Source of the DNA: Myotis daubentonii
Taxonomy: Eukaryota; Chordata; Mammalia; Chiroptera; Vespertilionidae
Assembly (NCBI RefSeq): GCF_963259705.1
Contig: NC_081849.1
Span: 55,834,093-55,898,092 of the forward strand
DNA length: 64,000 bases
Reading direction: 5' to 3'
Below, piece after piece: positions 22,081-34,395 of this stretch (its first letter is position 1; the number at the start of each line of letters is the position of its first letter). Position numbers and translations under genes: made by a program. The notes beneath the pieces were generated by a model. The model was given only the letters and a program-made list of their open reading frames with translations, was not told the origin of the DNA and did no database searches.

Positions 22081-22207
22081 CAGGTATCCTCCCCAAAATG
22101 TATACACACTTTAACAGCTGATAGCTCAACTTTGAAAATGAAATGTATTTTAATAAATATTGCCTTTACAATTATTCAGTGTGTGTGTATACATTTTTGG
22201 TACACCC
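22081..22207. mobile_element. Mariner-like MITE
   Basis: Ends are inverted repeats sharing 'aaaatgtatacacac' (left about 22095-22109, right complement about 22177-22197) and are flanked by TA on both sides (22079-22080, 22208-22209). With 127 bp and no coding frame, it fits a non-autonomous Tc1/mariner element. Family not assigned. Confidence 0.6.
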
Positions 22208-22209
22208 TA

Positions 22210-25200
22210 TAGCAATGAATATAAACAATATTTCATAACATGAAGCACGACTTTTGTTGAGTACAAAGTTTCGGTTACTGCTAATATTATTGGAGCTTGC
22301 CTTCACTCAAACTGAAGGAAGTAAGTTCAGAGAGCCTTTAACATGTTATGTTGAATGTGAATTTCCAAGAGGGTTGTAGGGCTGAATCTGAACTTGTTTG
22401 AATATGGGAACTATTAATTTATTTCAGAACCACAGTCCCACATGGCATGTGGGAAATTCTGCTCTGAACTCATGCTTCGGGCCTGGGAGCTTCGAATGTC
22501 ATGGCGCGGTACTGCACTTGTAGTCACTGTTTTGAGCTAGCATTTTCAAATCCAGTTCAGCGCCATGATAACAGCTGTTGTTTTCTTCACTGATCTATTT
22601 CACTCAGAAATGATTTTTTAAAAAAAAAGAACTTCTTTGAGCTTCATACTTGTTCCGAACAAGTATCTCCTTTTAAGTTCCCAGGATGAAAGGAAAAATG
22701 GGTTGTCTCACACCTCTATACTTAGGGAATATAGGCTGACTGTGACTTTTGCCCAAACACATGACTTTGTATCAAGTAGCACCCCCTTATAACTAAGTAA
22801 CCTCATTCATCAAGATAGAGCTGTGGTGATAAGTAATTTTTTTTTTCACAAGAACCATGATATAGCCATGTACCAGTAGCTGAAATAGTTGCACATTTTT
22901 ACTGAAAAGCAAGAGATAAGTGAGAAACAAAGTGGAAATTGTCAGCCCATAAATTATCGCTGCCCTTGGCCTACAGTAATTACAGCAAAGTTGGAGCTCG
23001 CTGTCCCTCTGGTGAGCTCCAGCAAACATGGTCTCTCAAGCTTATCACACATATGTGTACGGCTTCTCTCCCAGGAGGCGTGGCCTCTTCTAAATGGGCA
23101 AATATTTTGATGGGAAAAGTAAAGGACAAAAGAGGGGGGAAGTAAACAAAAAAGATGATTAACATTAATTTTTCATGTATTATTTTTAAAAGGCCTATCT
23201 AATAGGACCCTTTATTCTTTGGTTCCTCTAAGGATAATAGACATAACAGAAGCAGCTACATTTTATACCGTGAAAGTAAAATACTTGAAAGACTCGTGCA
23301 AACGCTTCTCAACTACAGACTCATCATTGCTATTTTTTCCTTCTTTACATTTTGTCCTCTCAAAAAATAAATCCCATGAGCGAGGTGCTTTAAAGCATTA
23401 TTTCCATTTTACAGGTTAGTATTATCAGCTGGAGAAGTGTCATGTTTAAGTTCCTTCTACTAGGAACCAGTGGTACCACAATATGAAGGAAGATTCTTTC
23501 GAGGATTATGTAAAATGCTCTGGGAATGTTAAGGGAAGTGATATGCAGTTCTGATTTTTTAAAAAAAATATTAAACATATTTACATAAATACCTGAGCAA
23601 AATAAAAAAAAAACTAAAAGAAAAAATACTACAAAGAAAACAGTGCTTATTGTAGGCTGAAGGCTTTATGGGTTATCATTGTATTATTTAAAATTTGATA
23701 CATTATTGAAATTTTCTGCAATACTTAACTGTGGTGTTACCATCAGGAAGAAACATACAAGAAAAGAAATATGACTGTATATCTTTCAAAATTTTAAGAA
23801 TAAGGAGGTTTGATGAATGCAATGGTTAAACATTGATTATAATTGATATTATACTTTAAAAATTCTTTTAGTAAAGTGAAGAAAATAAAAAGAGTATTGA
23901 CCACTTTCTTAAACAACACCATTTCAGAAACTTTACAAGACGTGGATGTGGTGATGACAACTGAGAAAAGAGTACAGAGATGAAATCAGAAGCTCCTTGA
24001 GCTCCCTTCTCCCTCTCCTGCCAACACAGAATAGAGAGCTTTTATACAGAATTTCAAGTGCTATCCTTTACCCCTTTGTTAACTTGCTGTAAACATGAAG
24101 CGAGCACTCTCGGAAAGATCACTTAAAACACTAACTGCCCTTTCATTACAGCCTCCCCACACCTTATCCGCTTGAACACTAAATCACAAGTCATTTTTGT
24201 TGTTGTGACTATTGAAGCATATCATTCAATATTATCACTATTTTAAGAGTTGATGTCTTTTTAAAAGTCAGACTAACGTGGTAGCAAAGAGGGTGAGCCC
24301 TCTTTTTTGTGTCTGTTTCATTCCTTTGTTGGAGTTCCACAATTTCTCTGTATGGGATTGAGGATTCATGGAAAATTGCCACTTGTGTGATAAATTACTG
24401 TTTTCACCCATCAAACATCGAAAATGCGCCATATGAGCCTTGCACACCATTATGTTGTCCCATATAAGACCCTTCGAAAGTCAGCAGGGTGCATCTGGCT
24501 GAAGTTCAGTCAGGCGACTAAATTTATTCAAGCTTGGTGAACTTGAGAGCTTTCAAAGGGAGAGGAGCTGAAGGGGTGAGATTATAGTCCTGACGGGGCC
24601 CTGGAAAGGTGTCTGACATCTGGCTGCTCGAGTGAGGCATGATACTTATTCCCATTGATTTGCAACAAAGTCTTTCTCAATAAGTATTTCCACTTAACAT
24701 TTCCTCTCAGGGAACCTGTGCAGTTGAAGATATTTACGAGTTGCTTTCAGCTTAAAAATAAATCACCTCTAATTCCTCTAAGCGAAATCAATCAAAAACC
24801 TGTAAAAAATGGACTGGTTGTTTGGTCGATTCTGGCAGAAAAGTAAACAGCACTTCAGCTTCTCTCTGCCATTAAGGCCTAAATGGCCTAGAAAGTAAAT
24901 CAATATCTCCAGTCAGCCTTCTGGCTATTGTTTAGCCAGTAGATATGGATTTGCTCTGGCTTACTGCACTCCTTCGGGACCAACCTGCAATCCTCTGAGA
25001 GGAATAATAAGTTCGTTATCTAGTTCAGCTCTCTGTTGTACATTTAAATGGACCACATCCATCAGCGGCCCTTGTTAAAGTTAAAGGATGAGGGCATCCC
25101 ATTCAAGCCCTTTCATAGTGAAACACTTCCAAACATAGTGAGGGGGCCATTCTAACTCAAAGTGGTGCCGATTGGCAAGTGGCCTACGAACCCTACATGG

Positions 25201-25780
25201 GGGTACAAGCTGTAATTTAAGTGTGAGGAGGCAAAAATCATCGCTCTCTCAAGACAGGAAATGCTATTATCCATTTCTGAATAAAGTGTGATCTTCATAA
25301 AGCTACATGCTACCGAATCTTTCTTTATTCCTACTAATCCTTCTCTGATATTTCTACTTAAATACAGGTGTGATTCCAAGCAGTACAAGTCAGTCTCCTC
25401 TGCTGCTACCAACCAAAATGCCTCCCTGTCTCCTTGTCAGCAAGTGGAAACCTCTCATACTCTTATTAATTTTACTATAATAATTTGCTATCATAACTTG
25501 ATGATAAAGTTCTTGAGAATCTGGAAGAGAATCTTGGGAAAAAGATAATTCCTTGAAGGAATTAGTTTTCACTTGCCTTTTCAACTGATGAACAGATATT
25601 CTCTTTTAAGCGTCATGTTTCCAGGCTTAATATGAGATTATAATGAAGGAATTATTTATCTTTGTACTATTTTATACACTTAATTCTTATGTAATTTTAT
25701 TGATTTTCTGATAAAATCCACAGAGAGATGAATTGTGATCATGTGAAACATCAAAATTTAGATAGTTATAGTGCACAAGA
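22210..25780. other. Repeat-poor interval, no gene seen
   Basis: No VES, L1, Helitron or DNA transposon can be recognised over 3.6 kb. Short open frames exist, but none looks like an exon. The part 24480-25140 is of higher complexity than its flanks and is the best place to look for conserved non-coding sequence. Confidence 0.45.
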
Positions 25781-25795
25781 CATTCAGATATTTTT

Positions 25796-25984
25796 AAAAA
25801 ATATATTTTAACTGATTTCACAGAGAAAGGGAGATGAAGAGATGGAAACATCAATGATGCCTCCTGATTGCCTCATACTGGGAATAGAGCCCTCAGTTGT
25901 GGGTATGTGCCCTGACTGGGAATTGAACTGTGACATCCTGGCTCATAGGTCGACACTCAACCACTGGGCCGCACCAGCCAGGCT
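25796..25984 (-). mobile_element. VES SINE, internally shortened
   Basis: Minus-strand copy with head 'cctggctcataggtcgac' and 'aaatcagttaaaatatat' tail. It lacks the second half of the mirrored 'tcattgatgagaga' motif. The TSD is cattcagatattttt (25781-25795) and cattccgagattttt (25985-25999). Confidence 0.9.
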
Positions 25985-25999
25985 CATTCCGAGATTTTT

Positions 26000-26640
26000 T
26001 TTTCACACTTTTATTTAAGTAATATTATCACATCAGACCAGAAAAGGATGAATAGAATTGAGTAAAATACCACAACAGAATTTAGAAGATGGAATCCGTA
26101 TGCAAAATATATTAACAAGAAAGAACGTGATTTAATTGACTGATATTGATTTAGAGTAGGTGAAATGACTTGTTCTGTGGAGAGGTTTTTGCTGTGTCCT
26201 ACTTTAATGACTTAACTCTTCAATTTCTGGAAAGTTTATTTTAGCTTCAAAAAATTAGATATTAAGTTAGAGAACATTTAAATTCTTTAGAATTTTTTCA
26301 CAGGGAAAAATTAAAGAAAAATCAGCATAAATCCAGTACTCATTTTGACAATGTATTATCTCTACTTGCTCATTAAAGGTATTTTTGATTAAAATAATAA
26401 ATTTAGTAAAAATAGCACATTAATTCATTTTTTAAGAATTCAATTAAAATTAATTATGTGTAAATGCATAATTTTATATATTTTATTTTGCTGCATTTGG
26501 AGTAAGTCTATGAGTCAGACCTTGGCATTTGCAAGCCAAGCCAACGATCTCCGCCCTAGATTTTTCATATTCTTCATCCTACCTGAGGGGTGAGGTTCTA
26601 GTCGAATAGGAGAAGGTAAGTTAAAAGGTATTGTAACAGA
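26000..26640. other. AT-rich unique sequence
   Basis: Nothing coding or repetitive is recognised, apart from simple A/T-rich runs. Confidence 0.4.
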
Positions 26641-26710
26641 CCGGCATGCATGGCTCAGGGGTTGGGCATCTACCTATGAACCAGGAGGTCACTGTTCTGG
26701 TTCATAGGTA
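26641..26710 (+). mobile_element. VES SINE head fragment
   Basis: Only the tRNA-like head is present ('atggctcaggggttgggcatctac', 'ctatgaaccaggaggtcac'), ending at about 26710. The 3' two thirds are absent, so this is either a 3'-truncated copy or a deletion remnant. Confidence 0.75.
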
Positions 26711-27106
26711 CATAAATTAATGAGTATATGAATGTGTACAGCCATAAATGAACACTATTTCTTTTTTTCTGTAGAAGCTTAAACCATTATCAATGGCTCC
26801 CTCAGGTCTCACCAGGGCATTGAGAAGCATTGTCAGAGTGAAGTTGGGAATAAAGCAGATTTGGTGCTGTTGTCTACACTCGAGGAGTGGAGAGTGGTGG
26901 CAAATAAATGATTTTGGTCAAATCCTAGTGAAAGTTCCAAATCCTTTTGGCAAAATGGATCTGATACACAATTACAATGAATAAAACAAGCATTCAAGGG
27001 GATTTGATCAGTCACATTTGATGGACTAGAGAAACTATTCTATACAACCAAATAACTATCCTAATAGTCTCCCACACTGGAGGTAAAACTTCTACAAAAA
27101 TAGCTC

Positions 27107-27327
27107 TGGCCAGGCCAGTGTGGCTCAGTGGTTGAGCGTCGACCTATTAACCAGGAGGTCACAGTGTGATTCCTGGTCAGGGAAAATGCCCAGATTGCGG
27201 TCTTGCCTTCTGCTTGTGTGCAGGAGGCAGCCAAGCAATTATTCTCTCTCATCTTTGATGTTTCTATCTCTCTCTCCCTCTCTCTTCTTCTCTGAAATTA
27301 ATAAAAATGTATTTTAAAAAAAGAAGC
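27107..27327 (+). mobile_element. VES SINE
   Basis: Full-length copy: A box 'tggctcagtgg' (27120-27130), a decayed B box, 'caggaggcagcc', CT tract, and the 'gaaattaataaaaatgtatttt' tail. A short TSD, tagctc, lies at 27101-27106 and 27328-27333. Confidence 0.92.
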
Positions 27328-27333
27328 TAGCTC

Positions 27334-28165
27334 AATCCTAGGTCAAAGTATGTTAGGAAAATGATAGGCAAACAATGGCTTACAGGGCCAAACATGCCTG
27401 TTTATGTAGACGCTGTACATTTGCAACTCATTTCATGATGAGGAACACCAACTGGGAACCCAATTCAGCAAAATGACAACTCTCTCAAAACAGAAATCCA
27501 TTCTTCTTATTAGTAAAATTTTATTACAAAACTAAACACTTAATTCATATTATATATTTAATGTAATCAATAACATGTATGCAATTGTTTTTTCTTATTA
27601 TATAATAATTTATATAATATCCTTAATTTTGCATCTTGGTCTGCAAATCTAAATATTTACTATTTGGTCTCTCTAGATAGTTTGCTCCTCTCTCCCCCCC
27701 AACCCCCACTACCCTTTCATAGGATATTGCATTACTTTCTAAAGATTATAAAAATATAAAAGCTCTACATTGCTTATTTAGCTGATACAACATTTTTGGG
27801 CCTTTATCTTCTTCCCTTTACCATTTATTCCACTATCTTATTGGCCCACCAGTTGCTTATGGTGCAGCCAAGGATAATGTTTTTATAGTTTCCAATGAAA
27901 TACTTGTTTTTAAGTCAGGACAAGAAACTCTGTGTCTACTATTTCGTTTAGAACTGATTTTTAATACAAAGATGATGAACACCACTCTTTAGAGCATATA
28001 ACTAAGAACAATATGAGTCAGATGACAGGCAAAAAGAGAAAAGAGACGGTAGACACAGATGTATGCTAAATAAATAAAAAAAGTAAGTACTTATAAGTTC
28101 AGTTCTTTTTATCTAAAATAGAAAAAAATTGACCTTTTTTAATTTAATTCATAGTAGTATCTAGA
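27334..28165. other. AT-rich unique sequence
   Basis: No exon or named repeat. A short C-run lies near 27694-27708. Confidence 0.4.
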
Positions 28166-28169
28166 AATC

Positions 28170-28700
28170 AGTGATGGCAAAGAAGATCAATTAGGTCATT
28201 TAGTCCCTTTCCAAGGTTCCAATTTTCTCATTCAGCATAATAACTTTGCCCTGTCCAAATTTAAGTGACTGAAGAGATGGGTTTCCACAACTTAACTTGG
28301 GAGATATTTCTAAATCAAATTCATCTGTACCAAAGCATCATTAAAGACTTTGCTATTAGAATTATACTAAATTGTTCCGTGCTTAATTGCACCTCATTTG
28401 TCCTTTATTCCCCTTGGCTAGCCAAAGCAAACTTTTTTTTTTCTTTGACTAGATTTATCTTAGACCAGCTAGTCCACATATATTATTGATAAAGAATATA
28501 TCATTAATGGCTTCTGTTTATTGGCTGCACTGCTGCTTAAACATTTGTTTTCCTTTGCTAAGACTACTGTAGAAAGAAGACTCATTTGTAATAAATATGA
28601 CCACATTTATAGAAAATTTCCTTATATTCTGCAAGGATTCCAGGGGCTTATGTACAACCCTCTCTAGCTTCATTTATCAAGACATTGAACCATTAACATC
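28170..28700 (+). mobile_element. Possible CR1/L3-type LINE remnant
   Basis: The order of weak motifs ('ggtcatttagtccc', 'gatgggtttccacaactt', 'taattgcacctcatttgtcc', 'caaccctctctagctt') recalls the 3' end of ancient CR1/L3 elements. The divergence is high, and an unrelated unique sequence is possible. Confidence 0.35.
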
Positions 28701-29903
28701 CATATAACTTGCTGTCATATGTATACTTTCTCACTGCTGACCATTTCCCCATCAGTGCTCATATTTTGATTTTCTGAAACCTCAATCACATTAAGCTTTT
28801 CTTTTTCTGCAATAAAACATGGCTCCCATGCCCCTCATTGATTAAATCTAGCTCCAGAAATTCTGAGGATGCTAGTTTCAACAGCATATTGTTCTCTTCT
28901 TCCTGCCCAATTGATGGATATCCTGTAACACAATCTTGAATCCCAAAATGAGCTGATTAAAGAAGTATTATGAAAAATCCATATATATGACTAAGTCAAT
29001 CCATCAGTGTTTTGCTCAGTAGAGTCAACTTTTTCTGCGTGTAGAAAATACCACTGCCAGGAGATAGTAATGAACTACGACCTCTGAAAGTGTTGCCACA
29101 GGAACTAACAAGGAGGAAACATTTGCTATTAGAGCAAATAGACTCCTAATCAACATATTATCGATCCTTCATTTTTGTCAAGGTCATTTTGCGCTTTAAA
29201 AAATGATCCTACAGTGAGGCTTTAATAGGAAAAGTGGACTAATTTGATTTAAAGAGTAAATGCTATTAATTATGAAAGACAGTCAATAAAATGCTTGTTC
29301 TTCCAAACATAAAGGCAAATTTTACAGTGTCTTTGATTTATGGTAATGACTACAATAATAAAATATTTTCACTATTATCTCTTACTATCATCCCAACTTT
29401 TACTCTTTCCTTGCTCACACATCAGAAAAACTCTTAAAATAATCTTTGTCATTTAAAGTAAATTTTGGCACAAAATATTTCTTTTTAGTTTTAATATGCT
29501 TTTTATTTTCAGTAGGTAAAAATATCTTTACATTATTTTGGTAAAAAATGTAAGAAAACAAAAAATCCATTTGATACAGAAAGATCTAGGTAAAAATATT
29601 AAAATAGCTTATTAGAAATTATTTCCATTCAAATAATATATAGTAATGAGATTTAAAAATAATTTTAGCATTCTGAAATCCAGATAAGTGAAAACATTTT
29701 AGAGACTCACCATGTCTAAATAATATCCTACCATATGTACAAATATGTACCTTACCATATGTACAAATATACACAAAAAAAACAAATATTTCCAATTCTG
29801 GAATCTACTAAAGTCATTTTTATATTCAATTAATTTATCATTTACATTAATTTAAAAGAAACAAAAACATACATTAATTTATAATAAAATATTTTTAAAT
29901 GAT
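28701..29903. other. AT-rich unique sequence
   Basis: It contains a short tandem duplication: an 18-bp word with 24-bp period at 29729-29770. No coding feature. Confidence 0.4.
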
Positions 29904-29995
29904 TGCCTGTTTTTATTTTAAAATCTGTATTGTTGAAAATATTACATATGTTCCCTTGTTTTCCCCATTGACCCCTTCTAGACTGCCCTCATAAT
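29904..29995 (-). mobile_element. LINE-1 3' tail, severely truncated
   Basis: The complement of a bat L1 3'UTR end is visible ('aatctgtattgttgaaaatattacatatg', 'ccccattgacccc'). It shares these words with the L1 tails at 3471 and 14104. About 90 bp long. Confidence 0.65.
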
Positions 29996-30802
29996 AAAAT
30001 AGCAGTTAACATAAGTAAAATCCTTGAACTCATATGCATAACCTATTGAATTCCTAGTTTCTCTAAGAAATAAAGATATTTTCCCCTTATAAAATGACTT
30101 CAGAATAAGCAATGCAGGCTACTCTATATATCACTTCAATAACATAAAATTTCTTGGTTATAAAATATGCATTTGAAGCACTGCCTTCAATATAAGATTT
30201 CCCAGTTTGAGTCATCAATATGTGAAGTAAAGTTTCCTCTTCTGGACTTCAATTATGTGACCGTGTCACTGGAGAATGGCAGAGCAGGTCAACTTTACAT
30301 GTCTGGGAAAATGCTCTTTTCTTATTTTTATGAAAGAGTAAGTTAGGAAATAATATATTTTAAATATAGTAAGTAACTGTATATAAATGCCAAGTCTCAA
30401 AGTCTAGTTTGTTGACTAATTGTAAACTGAGAATTCCCAAATATCATTTTAAATTTTACTGAAGATGTATTTATTGTGAAAACAATAACAATTAGTGGCA
30501 AGGTGAAAACACAGTATATCTTATGGGAAACAAAGGACACAGTATAGCTTTGCTGGTAGAAGGATTAAATGATCAAAACTTTACATGAAATTGACATTTT
30601 AGGCCACGGATCTAAATTATGAAATGATTATTTTCTAGAAAAATAAAGCATGGTGGCTTATCATAAGAATCCCATCAATTACGGGTTTGTAGGCATTATT
30701 AGTTAAAATCGACATATTGGAATTTAATGCCAAGATGATAACCAAGCTCAAACCAAAGCAGGAGGAACCCCAGCTCTTCGTGGCTATGGACCAAAGGCTA
30801 TT
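29996..30802. other. AT-rich unique sequence
   Basis: No recognisable feature. Confidence 0.4.
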
Positions 30803-30819
30803 ATGAACTTTTGTTTCTT

Positions 30820-31032
30820 TTTTTAAATATATTTTTATTGATTTCAGAGAGGAAGGAAGAGGGAGAGAAAGAAACATCAATGCTAAGAAAGAATCATTGA
30901 TCAGCTGCCTCCTGCCCACCCTACATTTGGGATCAAGCCAGCAACCCAGGCATAGCCCCTGACTGGGAATCTAACTTGTGACATCCTGGTTCATAGGTGG
31001 ACGCTCAACCACAGAGCCACACCGGCCAGACA
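30820..31032 (-). mobile_element. VES SINE
   Basis: Full-length minus-strand copy with 'gaaatcaataaaaatatat' tail and 'ctatgaaccaggatgtca' head region. The 17-bp TSD is atgaacttttgtttctt (30803-30819) and atgaacttttatttctt (31033-31049), with one mismatch. Confidence 0.94.
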
Positions 31033-31049
31033 ATGAACTTTTATTTCTT

Positions 31050-32368
31050 GATGGGGCTTCCTCATATAGCATAATATTCAACAACCTTGGATTACATGTA
31101 GCTCAAAGCAGGTAGCATATTTAAAAAGAATCAGTATTTAATTTAAAAAATGCAATAAGCACTGTGTTTTGGAGTGCTTCTGGTTGTATTTCATACTACA
31201 GGGTGACGACATGCTCCAACCCACAACCAGTTCTCCCATAGCTAAAGCTGCCTTGCTATGCAAATATCTACTAAGTGGCATGAGTAATGAAACTCTAAAA
31301 CCAGGGCCAGAAGGAAAACATACAGATTTGTTACTGAATAAAAGGCTCAGAATATGTCATCCTATTCTTCACATCTGACTGATTCAGAGGAGAGAGAATT
31401 CCCAACTCTAAAATGGGTTGAAAGGTCACCTACTAACGAACTTACATGCCTTATTTCAAAAATTATGTCATGTGGAAATATTGAGGGGATAAAATGCAGC
31501 GTGGGAGAAAGGTAGGGTTACAGTTGTGAGTACATGAAACACAGAGTTTACTCTTGTATTATTTATTGATTATTGTATTATTTTCCATATGAACAACTCT
31601 ATAACCCTGCTTTTGCTCCACCTTGTATTCTGGAAACGGAAGTTTTCAAATTTTCTGAGATAGTTCTTTAACTTACTCACACACACGGAGACATGGAAAT
31701 CTCTATAAGAGATATGTTTTCTTGCAATCTTTACAAAGGTAGACATTACATGATGATGAGAAGACTGCGTTGTTACCATTAACAGTTGTGCTGCAGTATA
31801 CAAAGATCCGGCGTTATAAATCTTGTTTTTATTGGTACAGAACTAAATAGTGGCTAGGAACTATCAGGGCACTGAGCTGTGGATATCTGCTGCCCTTAAA
31901 CTATTTAATCATAGTGGTTGGCCTACTTTTAACATGCAAACTCTTTGTGGGTCTAGTTATCAGTGCATATTTATCTTTCCCCTTTCCATTAGCCAGTCGT
32001 CAGAACTATTCTATGAGTGTACCTTCAGGTTCTATAGTGTGGTTAGTTGGCCCTTTGCTTCTTTTCTCCTTTTAAGGTAGTAACAATCACCTCTGTTTAC
32101 ATTTACACAGGTTTTGGAGACCAGAACCCCTCTGTCCTTCTACCAGCAAAGCTGCTGTTCCTATTGTGCCTCTTCATTATTCATTGTCTTTAGCTCTGCA
32201 GTCTCATTCACTACCTCTGTCACTACTGTTGACCTGCATCATCACCATGGTCCAATGGGCCCGTCTTTGCTGTGTAGCTCTTTTCATTATATACTTTCAC
32301 ATTTGTTTGGCTATGTTTTGTTAACTGTAGATTCTTGTATCTATCTTAGCTTTCATGTGATAAAAGGG
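31050..32368. other. Unique sequence, no gene seen
   Basis: Open frames at 31169-31378, 31850-32080 and 32114-32404 show no recognisable domain or splice context. Confidence 0.4.
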
Positions 32369-32975
32369 GCCAGTGTTGCTCAGTGTTTGAGCATCGACCC
32401 ATGAACTAGGAGGTCACCATTCAATTCCCTGTCAGGGCACATGCTGGGTTTCGGGCTTGATCTCCAGTAGGGGGCATGCAGGAGGCAGCCCAATCAATGA
32501 TTCTTGCTCATCACTGGTGTTTCTCTCTCCCCCTCCCCTCCCCTCCCCTCCCCTCCCCTCCCCTCCCCTCCCCTCCCCTCCCCTCCCCTCCCCTCCCCTC
32601 CTGTCCCTTCCCTTCCCTTCCCCTCCCCTTTCTTCTCCTCTCCTCTCCTCTCCTCTCCTCTCCTCTCCTCTCCTCTCTCCTCCCCTCCCCTCCCCTCCCC
32701 TCCTGTCCCTTCCCTTCCCCTCCCCTTTCTTCCCCTCTCCTCTCCTCTCCTCTCCTCTCCTCTCCTCTCCTCTCCTCTCCTCTCCTCTCCTCTCCTCTCC
32801 TCTCTCCTCTCCTCTCCTCTCCTCTCCTCTCCTCTCCTCTCCTCTCCTCTCTTCTCCTCTCCTCTCCTCTCCCCTCTTCTCCTCTCCTCTCCCCTCCCCT
32901 CCCCTCCCCTCTCCTCTCCTCTCCTCTCCCTTTTTCTCCTCTCCTCTCTGTGAAACCAGTAAACATAGATTTTTT
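32369..32975 (+). mobile_element. VES SINE with a giant internal pyrimidine expansion
   Basis: The head and middle are normal ('ttgctcagtgtttgagcatcgac', 'gcaggaggcagcc'). The CT-rich body then becomes a block of (CCCCT)n and (CCTCT)n at 32528-32946, before a degenerate VES 3' end ('gtgaaaccagtaaacatagatttt'). The copy is about 600 bp instead of about 220 bp. Confidence 0.88.
32528..32946. repeat. (CCCCT)n/(CCTCT)n polypyrimidine satellite
   Basis: About 419 bp with essentially no purine on the plus strand apart from two isolated G bases in 'cctgtccc'. CCCCT and CCTCT blocks alternate and the larger unit itself is duplicated. The long open frames in several phases and on both strands here are artefacts of this repeat. 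Confidence 0.97.
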
Positions 32976-34239
32976 TTTAAAGGGGGGTTGTTCTTATCAG
33001 CTAAACAGAATTTATTATTTGGCTGATTCCTTATATAAAATGTAATCTTTGGGCCTTCCCTTCTCTTAGATACATTATTGTTCCTGGGTGCCCTAAAATT
33101 AGACTTTGTGTTCCAGAAATTGTGACCCTTTTGTGTCTATATTCTTTCAAGATAATTAGGGGGGGCAAGAAGTCTGATTTCAGATAGCCAGAATTTTATT
33201 GCAATGGCTGAACACAGTACTGATATAAACACTGGATTCACTTCAAAGAATGTTTTATGCATTGGAGAAAATGTGACATAAGCACCATAAACGCTCACCT
33301 ACTGCAGCTACCTAAATATCTACTTTGATCTCATTCTCTTGAATGATTTTGATCAATGATAATGACTGGTTAAAAAGATTAAAGATGGGAAAAATAAAGA
33401 AATGCCAATTCTACAGTACCCATTGTAAAACATTATGCTAAACCACATTTACCAATAAATAGTCTCCCATGTTTCCTATGACCCGAGGCCTTTAAGAATG
33501 TCCTTGTGAATACAGAATGAGTAATTAGGAAAATAGAAAGAAATACCTTATCATGGGCATCAGCAAAATTGCTGTAAGGTACTAAAGGCATAATTGATTC
33601 AGGTGGCTGAGCAGCTGACAGTCAATGCTTTGCACACAAATTCCTATGATGACTTCAAAAAATTCACACTGTCATTTTGAAAATAAATAGTGAGGCAAAG
33701 CTACAAACACTTTTATGGGGGGAAAAACCAACTGTCATGTGTGAAGGCAAAATCTTAAACTCTGTTTTTATTATCGTTTTGTTCTTTGCAAATGAGAAAA
33801 TCATCCAGGGCAGGAAAGGACTTAGCAGTAATTTCTCTCTGGTGGGTTAGAATGAGGGTGTAGCCAGAATAGTGGTTAGAAACACATCATGGGGATGGAA
33901 CCAGAGTGAACAGTGGCTGACATTTATTACCTGGAGTCATCTATGAAGTAATGTGAGCTCAGCTTCTAACTCTTACTCTATGACAGAAAAAACGGAGGAA
34001 CAAAAGTGAAGCAAAGTATTGGTCTGCGGAAGACCATGAGTTGGAAAGTCATTAGGTTTTCAAGTTGGTTGTCAGTGGTGGGCCCAGTCTGGTGGCAGAG
34101 AAGGCCAAGGGGCTACTTGAGCACAACTTGAGCAGGTCATCTTGAGATGAAATACGCCTACAAATCCTACATATTGGGAATGCTACTCACATTCACACCT
34201 GGCGAGCACGAGGAAAGGTATGGTGAAATGGAAAAGAAA
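32976..34239. other. Unique sequence, no gene seen
   Basis: No young repeat. A weak MIR-like match on the minus strand around 33917-34030 is too decayed to call. Confidence 0.4.
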
Positions 34240-34395
34240 TTTAGAATCAAGAGATACAAGTCCATGAGTTTTCTCTGAAACTTATAAAACATCGAATTTG
34301 AATAAACTGTTTAACTTCCTTATACCTCATTTTCTCACTGGCAAATGGGTGTTCTACTATTATTATTACCGTTACTACTCCTTAAGTAATAGTGG
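34240..34395 (+). mobile_element. MIR SINE (ancient)
   Basis: 'aactgtttaacttccttatacctcattttctcactggcaaatggg' order matches the MIR core region. It continues with 'ttctactattattattacc'. Diverged, ends unclear. Confidence 0.6.

Noticed and set aside
32457..33045. Overlapping 150-190 codon open frames on both strands
   Set aside because: They translate the (CCCCT)n/(CCTCT)n block; Ser/Leu/Pro or Arg/Gly/Glu monotony in every phase is a repeat artefact.
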